Assembly (NCBI RefSeq): GCF_030272615.1
Contig: NC_081411.1
Location: forward strand, 836,494,136-836,556,135
Direction of reading: 5' to 3'
From: Cryptomeria japonica
Lineage: Eukaryota > Streptophyta > Pinopsida > Cupressales > Cupressaceae
DNA: 62,000 bases
This document shows positions 33,456 to 46,406 of this stretch, piece after piece; position 1 is the stretch's first letter, and each line of letters begins with the position of its first letter. The notes beneath the pieces were generated by a model, which had not been told where the DNA came from, searched no databases, and was given only the letters and a program-made list of their open reading frames with translations. The translations under genes and the position numbers were made by a program.

Positions 33456-35837
33456 GCTGTACAGAGCATCAGGCTCCCCTACATATCAGAAAATACCAAA
33501 AACATTCAGAAAAATGTCCTAAATAAATACAAAAACATTCAAAAAGTAAAGAAAAATCATGCATCCAAATGGTGAACAACCACTCCAGTGGTACCTTGGG
33601 TAAGTGCGATGGTGAAAACTTGGCAAACAGGTGCCACTCGTAAAGACAATGGCTCTAGTATCTTTCAGGCTTGTTGCGATCACATTCATACATATACACA
33701 TCCATCCATCCAAACCATGGCTTGTTATTTGATCTATAATCAAAGATAGTACTTCATGCGTCTTGCATCCCACTTTTTCATAGTCATGTCTACACTTGGG
33801 GGCAATACCCTTAAAAAATCTAGATGATGGAAGTGGATTCTACAATACTGGTGATTCATTGACAAAAACATTCAAAAAGGTCTCACAAAATCCAAAAATA
33901 TTCAGAAAACATCTCACAAAATCCAAAAACATCAAAAAACATAAAAAATAAAACAAAAACATGGCAACACATTGTACATACTCATCCGCACAGATACCAA
34001 ACAAACATTGTGATATACTCCACAGAATGACCACTTACCAATCGACCACACAATCAACATCAACACTCAAAACTGTCTTCAACAAGGATGCATCCTTCCT
34101 TACCAAAACAAAGACAAGATGACATTTTCTTTGACAAGAAAATTATGTTTACGCTATCAAATACTTGGTTGATTTATGGTCTAGTAATTTATATCAGGTT
34201 CCTACGACATTGTTTGTGTATCTTCGACACATTATTCCAATGAAGTTGTGGGGCATGTACTAATGGTGTCTACATGGGAAGTTCACTAAGCTATGCGATC
34301 ATAGGCAAAAATACAGTCATAGATCACTATGGCTTGCTGACTACAGCGTATACCTCGACCATTTGAGCATGAACCATTACCAAGGATCCATATTCTTTAT
34401 TCTTTATGTATATACTATTTTTTTGCAAGTACAATGCTCTTTCTTTGGTTCCACCTACCTCATCCAAACTGGATAAAGGTTTTATCTCTTATTATGGTAT
34501 GCACTTGTCTCAGGATATGATCAGCCTAAGATCAAGGAGGACGATCCAAGTCATGCATGAAAGGAGATAATCCTTGTCTGTTCCGCAAGCAATACTCAGG
34601 TCAACTTGATCCGTTATATCAAGTTGCTTGTATTAACTTGCTATATCAAAATCCATGTAAGAAATACTCTGGTCATCTTGAATCTTTATGTCAAGTTGCT
34701 TGTATTTTCTTACAACATTTTAAAGCTCAATGATGAAAAATAAAGCACCATGGATCGTCATTCCATCTCATCTGTATATATTGCATTTCATTGCATTCCA
34801 TCCATCCATACATTCATAAATAGCTGCATATCATTCATACATAGTAATGACAATGGATACTCTATTTTCCTCTTCTTCCATAGGAATGTAATAGGTCCTC
34901 CATTTCTTCTATTTAACATTGAACCCCCCCTCCACCCTCCCCATCTCAACAATCAGCATCACATACCCTACATCATGTCCCAATCAACCTAATCAAGCCA
35001 CGTTCATCACCATCCATCTCTAAATAGGAGGGATTGTGTTTCCTATCCTAAGTCATCCAATAAGTCAAGAAAGTTACTCTATCTGAATAGGTACATCAAC
35101 TCCCACACACCTAGACTATCAACAGATACTTTGATCAAGTATCTTCGGGTCTCAATAGGTAATCGATTATGGTAAACCTAGACTACAACAGGCATTTATC
35201 ATAATGACCTAGTCTCAACGGGGTTGCCATGATTTCCCACAACCATCCATCACACGCACACACTATCAATTGATCAACCAATCAAACACAATCCAATGGA
35301 CAATTACATCAATTGTCTAAGTCTAATGAGTATTTTGCTTCATATACCTTGACTTCATCGGGCAATTACATCAATTGTCTAAGTCACCATCAGGTCACTT
35401 TGATTCACTTACTCAGACTTTATCTTGTCCAAGCGACCAACTGACATCAACTGTCACGCTTTGACTTGACTGGGGCAATTAAACCGATTGCACCAGATTG
35501 TCCAACCAATTTTGATCAATTGTATAGCATCAATCCAAACCCCACACTACATCTGCTATGTATCTCTTGCATGACCTCAGGGTACTCGTTGGCTTGTTGT
35601 TTCTTCATATTCACTCCATTTTCTCCCCTTCTTTCATCATTAGTTATAATTTCTTCTATTCTACATCCCCTCCACTTTTCATTCTTTTTCGAGAGACCGC
35701 TCAATTTTTCAAAAATAAAAATAAAAATTCAGCCCATCTCTCGAGGGGGCATACCACCCATTAAATTTACATTTTATGGGGCATTTCTTCACACCTATTT
35801 TTCTTTCTTTGAAACGACGTGATAAACTGCACTGTCT
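33456..35837 (+). other. Gypsy-J 3' region between pol and LTR
   Basis: About 2.4 kb with no recognisable protein. It starts with A-rich AAAAACATTCA repeats (33483-33560 and 33865-33960), shares a GGTGAAAACTTGGCAAACAGG block with Gypsy-G (33612 against 48425), and has a hairpin array at 35125-35491 (listed separately). There is no trace of the antisense gene found at this place in Gypsy-G. Confidence 0.6.
35125..35491. repeat. Hairpin array in the Gypsy-J 3' region
   Basis: Short inverted repeats with different stems lie in a row: GATACTT/AAGTATC (35125-35143), CATT/AATG (35193-35206), GGTTG/CAACC (35222-35244), GACAATT/AATTGTC (35299-35317), CAATT/AATTG (35363-35377), TGACA/TGTCA (35442-35456) and GCAAT/ATTGC (35475-35491). 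Loops often contain ATC. Spacers carry variants of GACTTCAACGGG. Confidence 0.6.
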
Positions 35838-35851
35838 CAAAGAGGGGCAAA
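35838..35851 (+). promoter_or_regulatory. Gypsy-J polypurine tract
   Basis: CAAAGAGGGGCAAA directly before the TGTAGTCACA start of the 3' LTR; the same tract precedes the Gypsy-G 3' LTR. Confidence 0.85.
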
Positions 35852-36349
35852 TGTAGTCACATAAATCTGTCCACTTAATTAAATGAATACTTAGTATTTA
35901 TTTGATTATTTATCCATCAATTAATAATTAATTAAATTAATATTTAATTAATTCATCTTAACCCTCTTCTCCTATTAATTAAATAAATTATTCAATTTAT
36001 TTGATTTAATTCACTTAACCAAATTCAGACCATTAATTAAATAAATAAATCATATTTGTTTAATTAAATCTTCTCTCACATTTAAATAAATTAATATTTA
36101 TTTAAATCCCCCAAAATCCCACCTCTCACATTTAAATAAATTATAATTTATTTAAATCACCTTTATCCTCTACCCACTTGCATTTTCCTACAAATGCAAG
36201 TTGCACAATTATTTTAAATAAATAATTTATTTAAATCACCTTTATCCTCCACCCACTTGTATTTTCCTACAAAAGCAAGTTGCACAACTATTTTAAATAA
36301 ATTATTTATTTTAAATCCTATTTATCCTCACCCACTTGAACCCTTTAAT

Positions 36350-36880
36350 GGTTTCCCTTAAAGTATTCAAACTTGATGGCTTTAAAGTCTTCAAACTTGA
36401 TGGCTTCCTTCTATAGTCTTCTTAAGACTTTAATAGTTTTCCTTAAAGTCTTCAAGCCTTTAATGGTTTCCCTCAAAGTCTTCAAGCATTTTAATGCTTT
36501 ATCTTCATTTTTCTTATTTAAATAAATTAATATTTATTTGAATATTTATCCAAATGCAAATTACACCATTTAATTGAAATAAATGATTTTATTTTAATTG
36601 AAAATACCAAAATTTCTCCCACTTGCATTTTCCTACAAAATCCACTTGCATGCCTAAACCCCTTCTAGAATTTTCTAATCACTTCTAAATAACCTAACCC
36701 CTTCTCTAAACTTTGTCACATTCCTAAGCAAAAGGGAAGTCACTTCTCAAACCCTCAAAGTCTTTGATAACCATTAAAGGCTTTCAACCTTCAACCACTA
36801 AATGGCTCAAAGTCTTTGATAACCATTGAAGGCTTTCAACCTTCAACCACTTAATCCCCAAAGTCTCCAATAACCATTAA
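36350..36880 (+). repeat. Two minisatellites inside the Gypsy-J LTR
   Basis: First, several copies of a unit with TTAAAGTCTTCAA and GATGGCTT or AATGGTTT (36350-36500). Second, two and a half copies of a unit of about 57 bp with CAAAGTCTTTGATAACCATT and GGCTTTCAACC (36748-36890). Confidence 0.75.
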
Positions 36881-37245
36881 TGGTTACCTCAAACCCTCCC
36901 ACATGGTTAAAACATTTGTTTTGACTCAACCTCTACCCAACCCAAAGGTCTCATCAGGCCATTAATGCTTTGACCATGATTATCTCTTAAACATTTGCAC
37001 AAAGGTTTATCCTTGGATTAACTCTTAATCCAGTGGGTAATCTTAATTTGGACTTGACCCTTATCCTCTAGATAACCATGAGGTCTTCTCAGGCCTTTAA
37101 TGCCTCCAACCTCTTCTCTCAACCCAATCCTATGTTGATACTTGTCACCATTTTATTGGTGCCAATTGTGCACATGGATCCCCAACTTTCAAACTTGGCC
37201 CTTGATTAAACCATTCAATCTTAACCCTTCATTTCCCCATTTCTT

Positions 37246-37255
37246 CTATAAATAG
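37246..37255 (+). promoter_or_regulatory. TATA box of the Gypsy-J LTR
   Basis: CTATAAATAG, about 400 bp before the LTR end. Confidence 0.6.
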
Positions 37256-37653
37256 AACCCTTCTCCTCAAGCAAAAAAGAGAAGCATTAGAGTATTGTTG
37301 TTAAACTGGCATTAGCATAGAGCTTTTTCATAGCATCACTATCTACTCTTGCATAGTATTTGCTTATCATATTCAACCATCTTGAATCTCCATATGGCAT
37401 CCATGGCTAGTGCTAAAAGCTGAGAGCTACACTCATTTGGGACTTGGAGAGGAGAGGAACAAGGGAGGAGCAACTATGAGCATCTTGATTAGCTATTTTA
37501 TTCTATGTTTATATGCTTTCTATTTCATGCTTAATATCTCTCTTGATATGCCTATTTAGGATAATCTTTTGTTGCTAACACTAACATTTGTTTCTTGTGC
37601 TCTTGTGTGTGTTGCCATCAAACAGATTTTCTAATCCTTTTTGCAGAGCATCA

Positions 37654-40130
37654 CAACTAACTACACAAAAGTCTCATATGACTATACTATTCATGCCATT
37701 AGCTCAGGAGATGTAGTAAAAGAGGATTCACTAGAAACACTTGATAAAGATGAGCAATATCTAGAGATTCACAAAGATGATAACCAAATTTCCATGCTAT
37801 CAGAGGCACCAAAATATGATGAAGATAAAAATCTTTGTCTCATGGACTGGGGGCATGATGAACCATTTCATTCAGGATGGTTTGAAGATGAACTTATAGA
37901 ACATATCATGGATGTCAAACTTACACATGAAGACTATAAGGAGGGATATAACATAAACCTTGACAACATAGCATATGGTACAGACAGTTCCTGCACAAGA
38001 GATGATACAACAACTACAATCAAAATAACTCCCAGAGACAGAGACTGTGTAGTAGTTACTCGCAAATCAAAATTAACTTTACGAGTACCACCAAACCTAC
38101 CACCAATAGTAGGGACTTGTAATGTTGTTGAGCAACTCAAGAAAACCTGAACGTAGATATCACTTTTTGAACTCTTGCATATTTCACCCACTCATAAATC
38201 CATTCTGGACAAAGCACTTCAAGATTCATTAGTAGAAAAAAATATAGATGAAAATGCCTTCCAATCCATGGTAGGGAATTTAGCACAAGGCACCTGCATT
38301 GCATTCATAGAAAAAGATCTTCCTAGTGATAGACTTGTCCACAATGATCCATTACATCTAGAAGCTTATATACATAAGAGAAGAATCAAAAGAGTACTCA
38401 TAGATGGAGGATCCAGTCTCAACATTTGTACTTTAAAGCTGGTTAAGGCATTGGGATATTTTGAGCTTCATATTGATCCATTAAAGAGAATAAATATGAA
38501 AGCATATGATGATGAAGAACATCCCTCAAAAGATATAGTAACGCTACTAGTGCAAATAGGACCTATAACAATAGAGGTCATTTTTCAAGTGTTGGATAGA
38601 GAACTAGGATACAACATGCTATCAGGCCACCCATGGATTCACACCATGCAATCTGTGCCATCGATATTTGATCAATGTGTCAAATTCTCATATAACAACA
38701 TTGAAATTACCATAAAAGGTGATCCAAATCTATTCCAACAGTGTAATTACTTAAAAGAAAGTGTGGATAATCAGGTTTCAATTAATCAAGCAACACCTCT
38801 CACTACATAAATGGATTCATTAACAATCACAGAAGCACATAAGAATGTGCGTACAACATCTTCTTTATAGATAAAAAATATTGGTTGTGGAGAGTATTCT
38901 ATTTCAAGTTCCTCAAATGGAAAACCATCGTCTCTCTCTACTAGGTCTTTTGGGAAACCTCAAAATGCAGTAATGAAACAAGACAGAAGAAAAGAAATTT
39001 TCAGATACTTAGACTCATTCTCTTTCATTAGATGGGGTGATTTACAAAAAGAATATCTGAATGAAGATGTTAATCACTGGATATACAAAGAAGAAGATGT
39101 CATGACAATACCTAATTTACCTCTAGATTGATATGGCAAGGGGTTCAAAATGCTACAAAAACATGAATATGATGGTACCACAAACTTAAGATTATAGAAA
39201 CAAAGAAGATTAGAACCTATTATACCTAATGACAATCCAATGAGTCAAGGATTAGGATATAAACATGTCCCACATGCAACAGGAGCAAGACATCGCACAC
39301 TAGATATACTAAACAGACCAAGGATACCATCAGACTACATATCTCAAAGGCAGTTGTCTACATGAGTGTTTCCCTCTTCATCTCAAACAAGAAACTAAGT
39401 ACCAACATCACCTAGTGTGGAATCAAATGGTGAATATATGAGACAACTCCTCCAAGAACCTAGCACTGAATCGCACAACAATACAGTACCTAAAACAAAG
39501 GTACAAGCAAATGTGGTAATAGACAGAGGCTTAGCACCAATAAATGAGCCTAATCCTTGGTTATTATCAATACTTCTGCCATGGGAAACAACTCAAGCTT
39601 CACCCAATGAATTAGATGAAGAGAGACTACAATGACTAATACCAGGCTTAAGAAAGGTAACTACTATACAAAGGAGACCAGCCAACCTACAAAAAAATCA
39701 CAGGGAGGAACAAGAGGAGATAAGTGACACAACCTTAGAAGCTAAAACATACATTAAAAGTGAGACAAACTCTCATGAATACGAATTCCTATCACTCCAT
39801 GATTCCAGCCCACAGACAAGTGACATGATAAGGTATCAAAGCTCACCTATTAAAGATGAAAACACCAAGTCATTCAAGCAATCAATTCTTCATGTTATCA
39901 GAATCTATTATGACAGAAGGGAGTAATGAATTACCCCTTATACACTTGCAGTTGATTGATTGGGGGCAAGAAGGAAAACCAACTCTAGATTGGTTTAAAA
40001 GTGATGAAGCCATTACATAATTCCTTGGTGTCAGAGAGGGATTTCCACAAGGTGATCACAAGGCATGATTTATTGTAGACCTGGATAGAATGATATACTT
40101 TCGAGAGGCAAGTACCTCTATAACAGAAGA
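37654..40130 (+). pseudogene. Gypsy-H protease region and linker to RT
   Basis: The frame resumes to the right of Gypsy-J (37654-38150, 38175-38810). It contains a SILDKALQDSLVEKN-type block, the LHLEAYIHKRRIKRVLIDGG block with the protease-like active site DGGSSLNIC near 38403, and the YNMLSGHPWIH block. A decayed linker of about 1.3 kb to RT follows, with stops throughout. The DGG form in place of DSG/DTG is also present in Gypsy-G. The product would be a retropepsin releasing the element's proteins. Confidence 0.8.
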
Positions 40131-41170
40131 TATGGATCAAACTAACCATAATGATAAGAGTGAGTTAGGCAACCTCCCTATCAAAAGATAAAATTTAGCA
40201 TTGCTCATGGAAGAAACTGAAGAGGTAAATATAGCAAAAGGAGAAGTTGTACATAATATCCACCTGGAAACATCATTAAACCAGGAAGAAATAGACAAAT
40301 TCATACACTTTTTCAAACAATGTCCTATCAACTTCCCTTGGTCCTATGCGGATATGTCTGGCTTAGATCCTGCATTGGTGTTACCTAATTTACCTTTACT
40401 ACCAAAACCATACAAACAAAAATTAAGAAAAATGCATCCACAAATTGCATTACTAGTCAAAATAGAACTCCAAAAGTTGTTGGATGTAGGTTTCATTCGA
40501 CCTATTGACTATGCAGAATGGATACCTAACCTGGTACTTGTGACTAAGCCCACAGGAGGCATAAGAATCTATACTAACTTCTGAGATCTAAACAAAGCTT
40601 GTCCCAAGGAAGATTTCCCATTACCCAACATAAATATGATAGTAGACTTAACTACTGGGAATGAAATGCTTTCATTAATGGATAGTTTCTCGGGATACAA
40701 CCAGATTAGAATTGCACCAAAAGATCAACATAAAATGACATTTACCTATCCATGGGGGACATACTGCTGGAATGTGATGCCATTTGGTCTTAGGAACATA
40801 GGAGCAACATACCAAAGGGCCATGACAACTCTATTTCATGACATGATTCACAACATAATGGAAGATTATGTGGATGATCTACTGGCTAAATCATAGACAA
40901 GAGAAGATCACCTTGCAGTCCTTGCAAAGATATTTGATCGGGTAGAGTAGTACAATGCCAGGATAAACCCCAAAAAGTGTGTGTTTGGTGTAACAATAGG
41001 AAAACTATTAGGGTTTATCGTGTCTAATAGAGGAATTGAAGTAGACCTTGTGAAGATCAAATAATTCATAGATATGCAACCTCTATCAACACTTTAGCAA
41101 TTAAGAGGGTTACAAGGAAGACTACAATCCAAAAGAAGATTCATAGCACAGCTGGTAGATAAATATTCTC
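40131..41170 (+). pseudogene. Gypsy-H reverse transcriptase, first part
   Basis: In one frame with stops, the RT motifs appear in order: FIRPIDYAEWIPNLVLV, DLNKACPKEDFPLPN, SGYNQIRIAPKD, MPFGLRNIGATYQRAM and the polymerase site EDYVDDLLAKS (YVDD at 40867-40878), then the NPKKCVFGV and LGFIVSNRGIE blocks. The frame breaks at 41170 with KYS and resumes at 54050. Stops near 40582, 40894, 40948, 41062 and 41095 are often at codons expected to be Arg, Gln or Trp. Confidence 0.9.
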
Positions 41171-41956
41171 TGTAGACACCCAAAATTGTCATGTCTAATT
41201 AAATAAATATTTTATTTATTTAATTACTTTAGCCTAATTCTTCTATTAATTAAATAAATATTTATTTATTTAATTAATTCATTTATCCTCTTCTAGCCTT
41301 ATTTCTCATTTAAATAAATAGATTTATTTATTTAAATTATCCTTTTCCTAAATTAAATAAATATCTTATTTATTTAATTATCCCACTTCTTCTATTAATT
41401 AAATAAATCTTTATTTATTTAATTAATTCATTAACCTTTTCTACCCATGACACATGTCATTCATCTCTTAATTCATACACTACCTACTCCTTTCATTATT
41501 TTATTATTTCTTTTACCTACCCTCTAATCATAGTCGACCTCCTTTTACACCTCTCAATCTTATCCCTCCATTTCTTATAGTGTCTTCTATATAAGGAGAT
41601 ACTTCCTTCATTATCAAACCCTAATCAATCATTCTAATCAATTTTATACACTTGACTACACTTGGTATATGCAATCCTACTTACAACCACATTCCATTCT
41701 TTGTTGAGCTCTTGTGCACATAAAATCTAAGAGCAAATACATCAAACAAGATAAATGGAGATAGGAAGAATGGAGATCCAAAACCCTATTGGACATGTGA
41801 TGGTATAATCTTTGTGATTTCATTTGATTTGCATTGTCTTAGGTAATCTTCATATGTTATGGTGGATCTTTGTTGTTGTTAGGCTAGGATTTTTGTGGTT
41901 GAATTCATTTAGCCTTTCAATATCATTATTATTGTTATTCATTTTCACCATATACA
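41171..41956 (+). mobile_element. Gypsy-G 5' LTR
   Basis: A 786-bp LTR, TGTAGACACC to CATATACA, nearly identical to the 3' LTR at 53272-54049 apart from an 8-bp length difference and a few substitutions. TATA box CTATATAAGG at 41588. Target flanks are TTCTC (41166-41170) and TTATC (54050-54054), one mismatch. Confidence 0.93.
41586..41597 (+). promoter_or_regulatory. TATA box of the Gypsy-G LTR
   Basis: TTCTATATAAGG; the 3' LTR has TTCTATATAAAG at the same place (53678). Confidence 0.6.
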
Positions 41957-41980
41957 TTTTGGCACGCCCAGTGGGACTCT
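41957..41980 (+). promoter_or_regulatory. Gypsy-G primer-binding site candidate
   Basis: TTTTGGCACGCCCAGTGGGA follows the 5' LTR end. The TGGCRCGCCCAGTGGG type is common after plant gypsy LTRs. The tRNA is not assigned here. Confidence 0.7.
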
Positions 41981-42074
41981 TGTCCCTTTTGCATTTAACA
42001 TCTTTGTTGTAGATTTTGTGTTTTGAAGTTGCAGATCTAACATTTTTGGCAGCATTCTGATATTTTTATGTCAG

Positions 42075-42310
42075 CGTACCTTCGGATCGCGTTTCTGATT
42101 TTCTAGCGCATCTGCGACATCTAGAACCACATCTATGTTATTGATAGTATTTTATTTTGTAGATTCTAGAAACTGCGTTTGTGTTCCTAAGGCACATCTG
42201 TAGTGTTTTTAGATGCATCTGTGTCCAAAAGTCACGTTTGGGTTCTGGAGATGCGTCTGTGTCTCACAGAACCACGTCTGTGTCTAAGGTAATCGCGTTT
42301 GTGTGCACCA
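42075..42310 (+). repeat. Gypsy-G leader motif cluster 1 (CGTCTGTGTT type)
   Basis: About nine copies such as GATGCGTCTGTGTC, ACCACGTCTGTGTC and ATCGCGTTTGTGTG, irregularly spaced at 20-35 bp. Confidence 0.78.
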
Positions 42311-43504
42311 GTTTCAAATTTTGAGTTATTGATTTCGTTTTAGGTTTTGCATTTAAGGTCTCAGATCTGGTTTATTTTGAGCTAACATTTTCAGATCTAG
42401 CTAACGAAATTGGTGCAGCTTGTCTTGAAAGTAAAATAATTTGGTTGAAGGCCCCTATTTTCACCAAGTCTTTTGGATTTAAAATTTACCTAACTTGTGT
42501 GCTTGCAGGAAGGGGTAATTATTTCAAACAATCCAAACTACTAACAACTCTTTATTGCAGGTCCTTGGCAAGGGTTTTTGGATTTTTTTTAATTGTGTGC
42601 CTTGTTTTCATAGAATAGCAAACACTTCAATTGGTGCACTAAAATTGAATCATTGTCTTTTGTGTCTTGAGCAATAGGCTCTTTCTGTTTAATCTTTAGA
42701 GGGCATGTCTTCCTGTGTAGTCATTAAGACTACTAGTGAGAAGAGAACGACCCAAGTGGTAGCGAGGAAAACCTACCTCTTCCGAACCACTATAAACAAC
42801 TGTATTCATGGTGAAAACTATGGATAATGTGTGCTGATTAGTTCATACCGACACTATGTCTCCCCATAAACCTGTTTGATCAAATTTATTTGATCATTTG
42901 TAGGGCGTAACCCCTACCGGCTGGGAGCCTTTTGTATTTACAGAGCTGAAAGTGCCACATGTATGGCCACATGAGCGGATGCCCTTCCTAGCACCTTTTT
43001 GTTTTAGAAGCCCAAATCCTTCTAGTTGTTGGGGCAGGAGGTCGGACCTTTGGTAGTGGCCCACACAGATACGGTTCTTAGTAGAGATACAAAGTTTGCC
43101 ATGGGGACTGATGCTTGGTTGACCCATGAAGTGAGTGCTGAGGGTGGAGCCAGTGAGGTCAAGCATCTAAGTATCTGCTCTGAATAGCATAGCCTCGGGG
43201 GTAAAACCCCATGTGGGATCAACAACTATTGTCTTGGGCAGCCATAAGAATTGTGCTTGACTTATTTTAAACATTCAAAACATTCAAGACCAAACAACAA
43301 AACATTGTGTCTTTTGTGTCTTCAAGTGTATGCAAAATATTTTTTTTACATCAAACAACACACTTTTCTTGGAGTCATTTTGAGTTTAGACACTTGTAAA
43401 CATTGGGCCTTCATCAACACTATGTCCTCTTGTCACGAAAAACAGTCAAATAGTCAGATTTGGTCACAACAAAAATGACTTCACAGATTGGAAAAATTGC
43501 ACAA

Positions 43505-43710
43505 ATTTTGCAGAAACACGTCTATGTCTGACATAATAGCGTCTGTGTTGTATAACCACATCTGTGAAGGGCAGAAACATGTCTGTGTTTCCAGAATCAA
43601 CAGTGCACTTTACAAAAATCTCACAAGCACGTCTATGTTAAATAGAACCACGTTTGTGTTAGGAAATCGTGTCTATGCAGTATACAGGCGTGTCTGTGTT
43701 CAGAATTGAA
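43505..43710 (+). repeat. Gypsy-G leader motif cluster 2
   Basis: About nine copies such as ACACGTCTATGTC, TAGCGTCTGTGTT, AACATGTCTGTGTT and AGGCGTGTCTGTGTT, same orientation as cluster 1. Confidence 0.8.
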
Positions 43711-44199
43711 AAAAAAAAAAAACTTTTACAGTCCAGCAAACAAACACAGTCAATTTCGGCATTCTTGAGCTTCCTAGGTCATTTCTCCAAGGTTTCATTT
43801 AGCATTCAACTTGTCTTTGGGTCTCACAAATTCCATCATTGCTTAACACCTTACATTACATTCACATTTGTCTAAACTTGAGTCAAAAGGTCACTTGCTT
43901 GTCCTCACTATACTTTGTCAACACACTACATACAACAACATTTTGCTAAGTGGTCCCTCATCAAGGTCTATCACCTTTGGGTCTCATTTGGTCTTACTTA
44001 GAGTCAAGGTCAACTTACCTCATCAAGAGAAACTATCCTCTCTTTGGAAGTCACACCTACTCTACTACATACATACTTGGTCTTACACTTTGGGCATTGC
44101 AAGTACACTTTAGATTCATTTACATTCCATCCAACCCTTGGTCTTCCATACTTTTTCCATTTTCATCTAGTCTCACACATCTCAATCAATACCTAGTTC

Positions 44200-46406
44200 A
44201 TGGTTGAAACCTGTCTTCAAAAATCTAGGAGAGAAACTAAAGAGGCTCAAGAGTCCACAAACATGAGTTCTTATGAGTATGACAATGATATCTTTTTCAA
44301 TTCTGGTCATACTACATTACCTGACATGGATGCCTATAGAAACATTCCAAATGTTGAGAACATGGACACTACAAACAACAATGATGCACACAATGACAAT
44401 ATGGATAACATTTATGTACATTCAGCAAATGTGGAAGAATCCATTATGGAACCCCGCTTCAATTGATTGATTGAGGAAATAATGAGGAGAGATAGACAAT
44501 ACTTCTTACAAATGATGGCACAAAGTGGAGCCAAGATACCTCATGATTTTGACATGTCTCAAATAATGGAAAATTGACCTTTGCAACAAACTCACTCCAA
44601 CATGGATCAAAGGAGGCCTAATAGTGGAGGCAATAGAGGACCACATATGGTGCCTGAATCACCATCATCTTTGTTTCAAAAACCAGAGGTCCCACATACA
44701 CATGGTCAAGCATATGATACTCACCTTCGCAGACCATTATGGAAGTCCTATGTAGAGAAATATGCTCAATCACATATCAATGCTAAGGATCAACCACCAA
44801 AGCAATTGGATATTCAAAGGCATGCTCAAAATTTGGACACAAGGAAACCCTGTGTCAAATTTGGGGGAAACACATTAGTACATGACATGCTTGTAGAGTA
44901 TGGTATACATGGACAAAATAGATATTTTGTTCCTCAACATGAATATATACCAAGTGGTCCATATATGCAGCATCACTATAGACCTCCTCCATATGAACAT
45001 GTGTATGATCAATATCATCCATATATGCAACATACTCCTCCTCCAATTGGTGCCTCAAGCATAGGGTATGGTCCAAGAAGTCAATCTCCACCTAAGAGCA
45101 ATTTGGAGCAACAAATTAGGGACTTACAAAAGAAAATGGAGGACATAAATACACCAAAGCCAACATACACATTGAGAGACATATGTCCCTATCCATTTGA
45201 CAAGAGCATTCCAATGCCTCCTTTTCCTACACACTTTGTGACTCCTAAATTTGATAAGTATAGAGGAAAAGGGGATCCTAAGGCACACATAAGATAGTTT
45301 TTCACAGCTTGCATTGAGATAGCAGCATAAGAGACATATTTGATGAGATTATTCCCACAAAGCTTAGGTGATCAAGCTATGGAATGGTTCTCCCAACTTC
45401 CACCTGGTATTAAGTCATGGGGTGACTTAGCAGAGGCATTTATTCAACATTTCTCCTATAATATAGAGACAGACATATCAGTCACTACTTTGTGCAACAC
45501 CAAGAAAAAAGAGGGAGAGTCTTTTGCATCATTTTTACAAATATCGAGGAATCTAGCCAGCAGATGCTCTTGTGAAATTCCACAAAAACAAATGGTAGAA
45601 ATGTTCACCCAAAATGTTAACAAAGAGATTGGTTATGACTCAAGGAAAGCTTGTTTGTCCACCTTCAAGGATGTCATTGAAAAAGGCTTAGCAATAGAGA
45701 AGGTCCTAATTGAACAAGGAGTCATTAAGATATTCAAGGAAAACAAAGATGACTTTAAAGGAAAAGACAAGCCAAGATTTTGGAATAAAAACAAGAACAC
45801 AGTCAATGATGGTGTTGTTGATGCCAATACAGTGCGACCCAAATTCATTTTTTTCAAATCAAATTAGGTGAATACTCAAACAACTTCTAAATCACGAAGG
45901 AAGTACACTCCATTGGGAGAACCACTTGAGTCAGTTTTCAAAAAGCTAGTGGCAAACAAGGTAATCACAGTTCTAGATTTTCCTCCATATGAACCAAAGG
46001 TTAAACCAAATTGGTGGAATGATGATGAGTATTGTGAATTTCATAAGAGCAAGGGTCATAAGACAGGAAATTGTCATCGACTGAAGAACATCATACAAGA
46101 TCTCATTGATAGAGGTGACATTGAGATTGAGGGACACTCATCCAATCAAGAACATGAGATGTTTAAGGAACCATTCCCAAAGCATGACAAGGGAAAAGAT
46201 AAAGCCACAAATGACCAAACCAACTATACTAGAGCAACCTATAACTATGATTCAACTATGAATCACATTTCAATGGACAATTATGTATCTACCATTATCA
46301 TCAAGGACAAAAACCCTGAGAATTCTACCCAGAGACCTAGGATTGTCCTAAAAGGTGTTGGATCTTTTTCCAAACCTACCTTTGAATGTAATGTCACAAC
46401 CCGCTG
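44200..46406 (+). pseudogene. Gypsy-G gag
   Basis: The frame runs from ATG 44200 to 46406 with only a few stops (near 44464, 44576, 45295, 45328, 45865). N-terminal part: acidic, Asn/Asp-rich. Middle: Pro/Gln/Tyr/His-rich (44581-45100). Core gag domain with FVTPKFDKYRGKGDP, YLMRLFPQSLGDQAMEWF and WGDLAEAFIQHF (45230-45460). Nucleocapsid knuckle CEFHKSKGHKTGNC at 46033, a CX2HX4HX4C pattern. No frameshift is needed over 2.2 kb. Gag would form the particle and bind RNA. It is the best-preserved gag of the window and matches Gypsy-H gag in order. Confidence 0.88.

Larger units (their letters stand above)
31913..37653 (+). mobile_element. Gypsy-J, deleted Ty3/gypsy element inside Gypsy-H
   Basis: Order: truncated 5' LTR, primer-binding site (32025), a direct jump into the end of RNase H and a nearly complete integrase (32043-33455), a 2.4-kb 3' region, polypurine tract and a 1.8-kb 3' LTR. 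Gag, protease and RT are deleted, with the break at about 32044. Gypsy-H gag lies on the left and its protease region on the right. No target duplication can be read because the left LTR end is lost. Confidence 0.85.
35852..37653 (+). mobile_element. Gypsy-J 3' LTR
   Basis: A 1.8-kb AT-rich LTR from TGTAGTCACA to GAGCATCA. It has repeated TTATTTAAAT runs in U3, two internal minisatellites (36350-36500 and 36735-36880) and a TATA box at 37246. The end matches the remnant at 31929-32024. Confidence 0.85.
41981..44199 (+). other. Gypsy-G leader
   Basis: A 2.2-kb non-coding leader. Two clusters of a CGTCTGTGTT-like motif (listed separately) flank a GC-richer segment (42640-43245). Acceptor-like sites such as GTGCTTGCAGG (42500) and TTATTGCAGG (42555) suggest introns. 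The Gypsy-H leader has the same plan with a different motif. Confidence 0.55.

Noticed and set aside
35466-35822. A 118-codon frame rich in Phe, Pro and Ser before the Gypsy-J LTR
   Set aside because: It lies in the 3' untranslated region, overlaps hairpins and the polypurine tract region, and has no counterpart frame in Gypsy-G.
43669-44207. Several overlapping frames of 65-90 codons upstream of Gypsy-G gag
   Set aside because: They overlap in different frames in the AT-rich leader without any motif; the gag start at 44200 is better supported.
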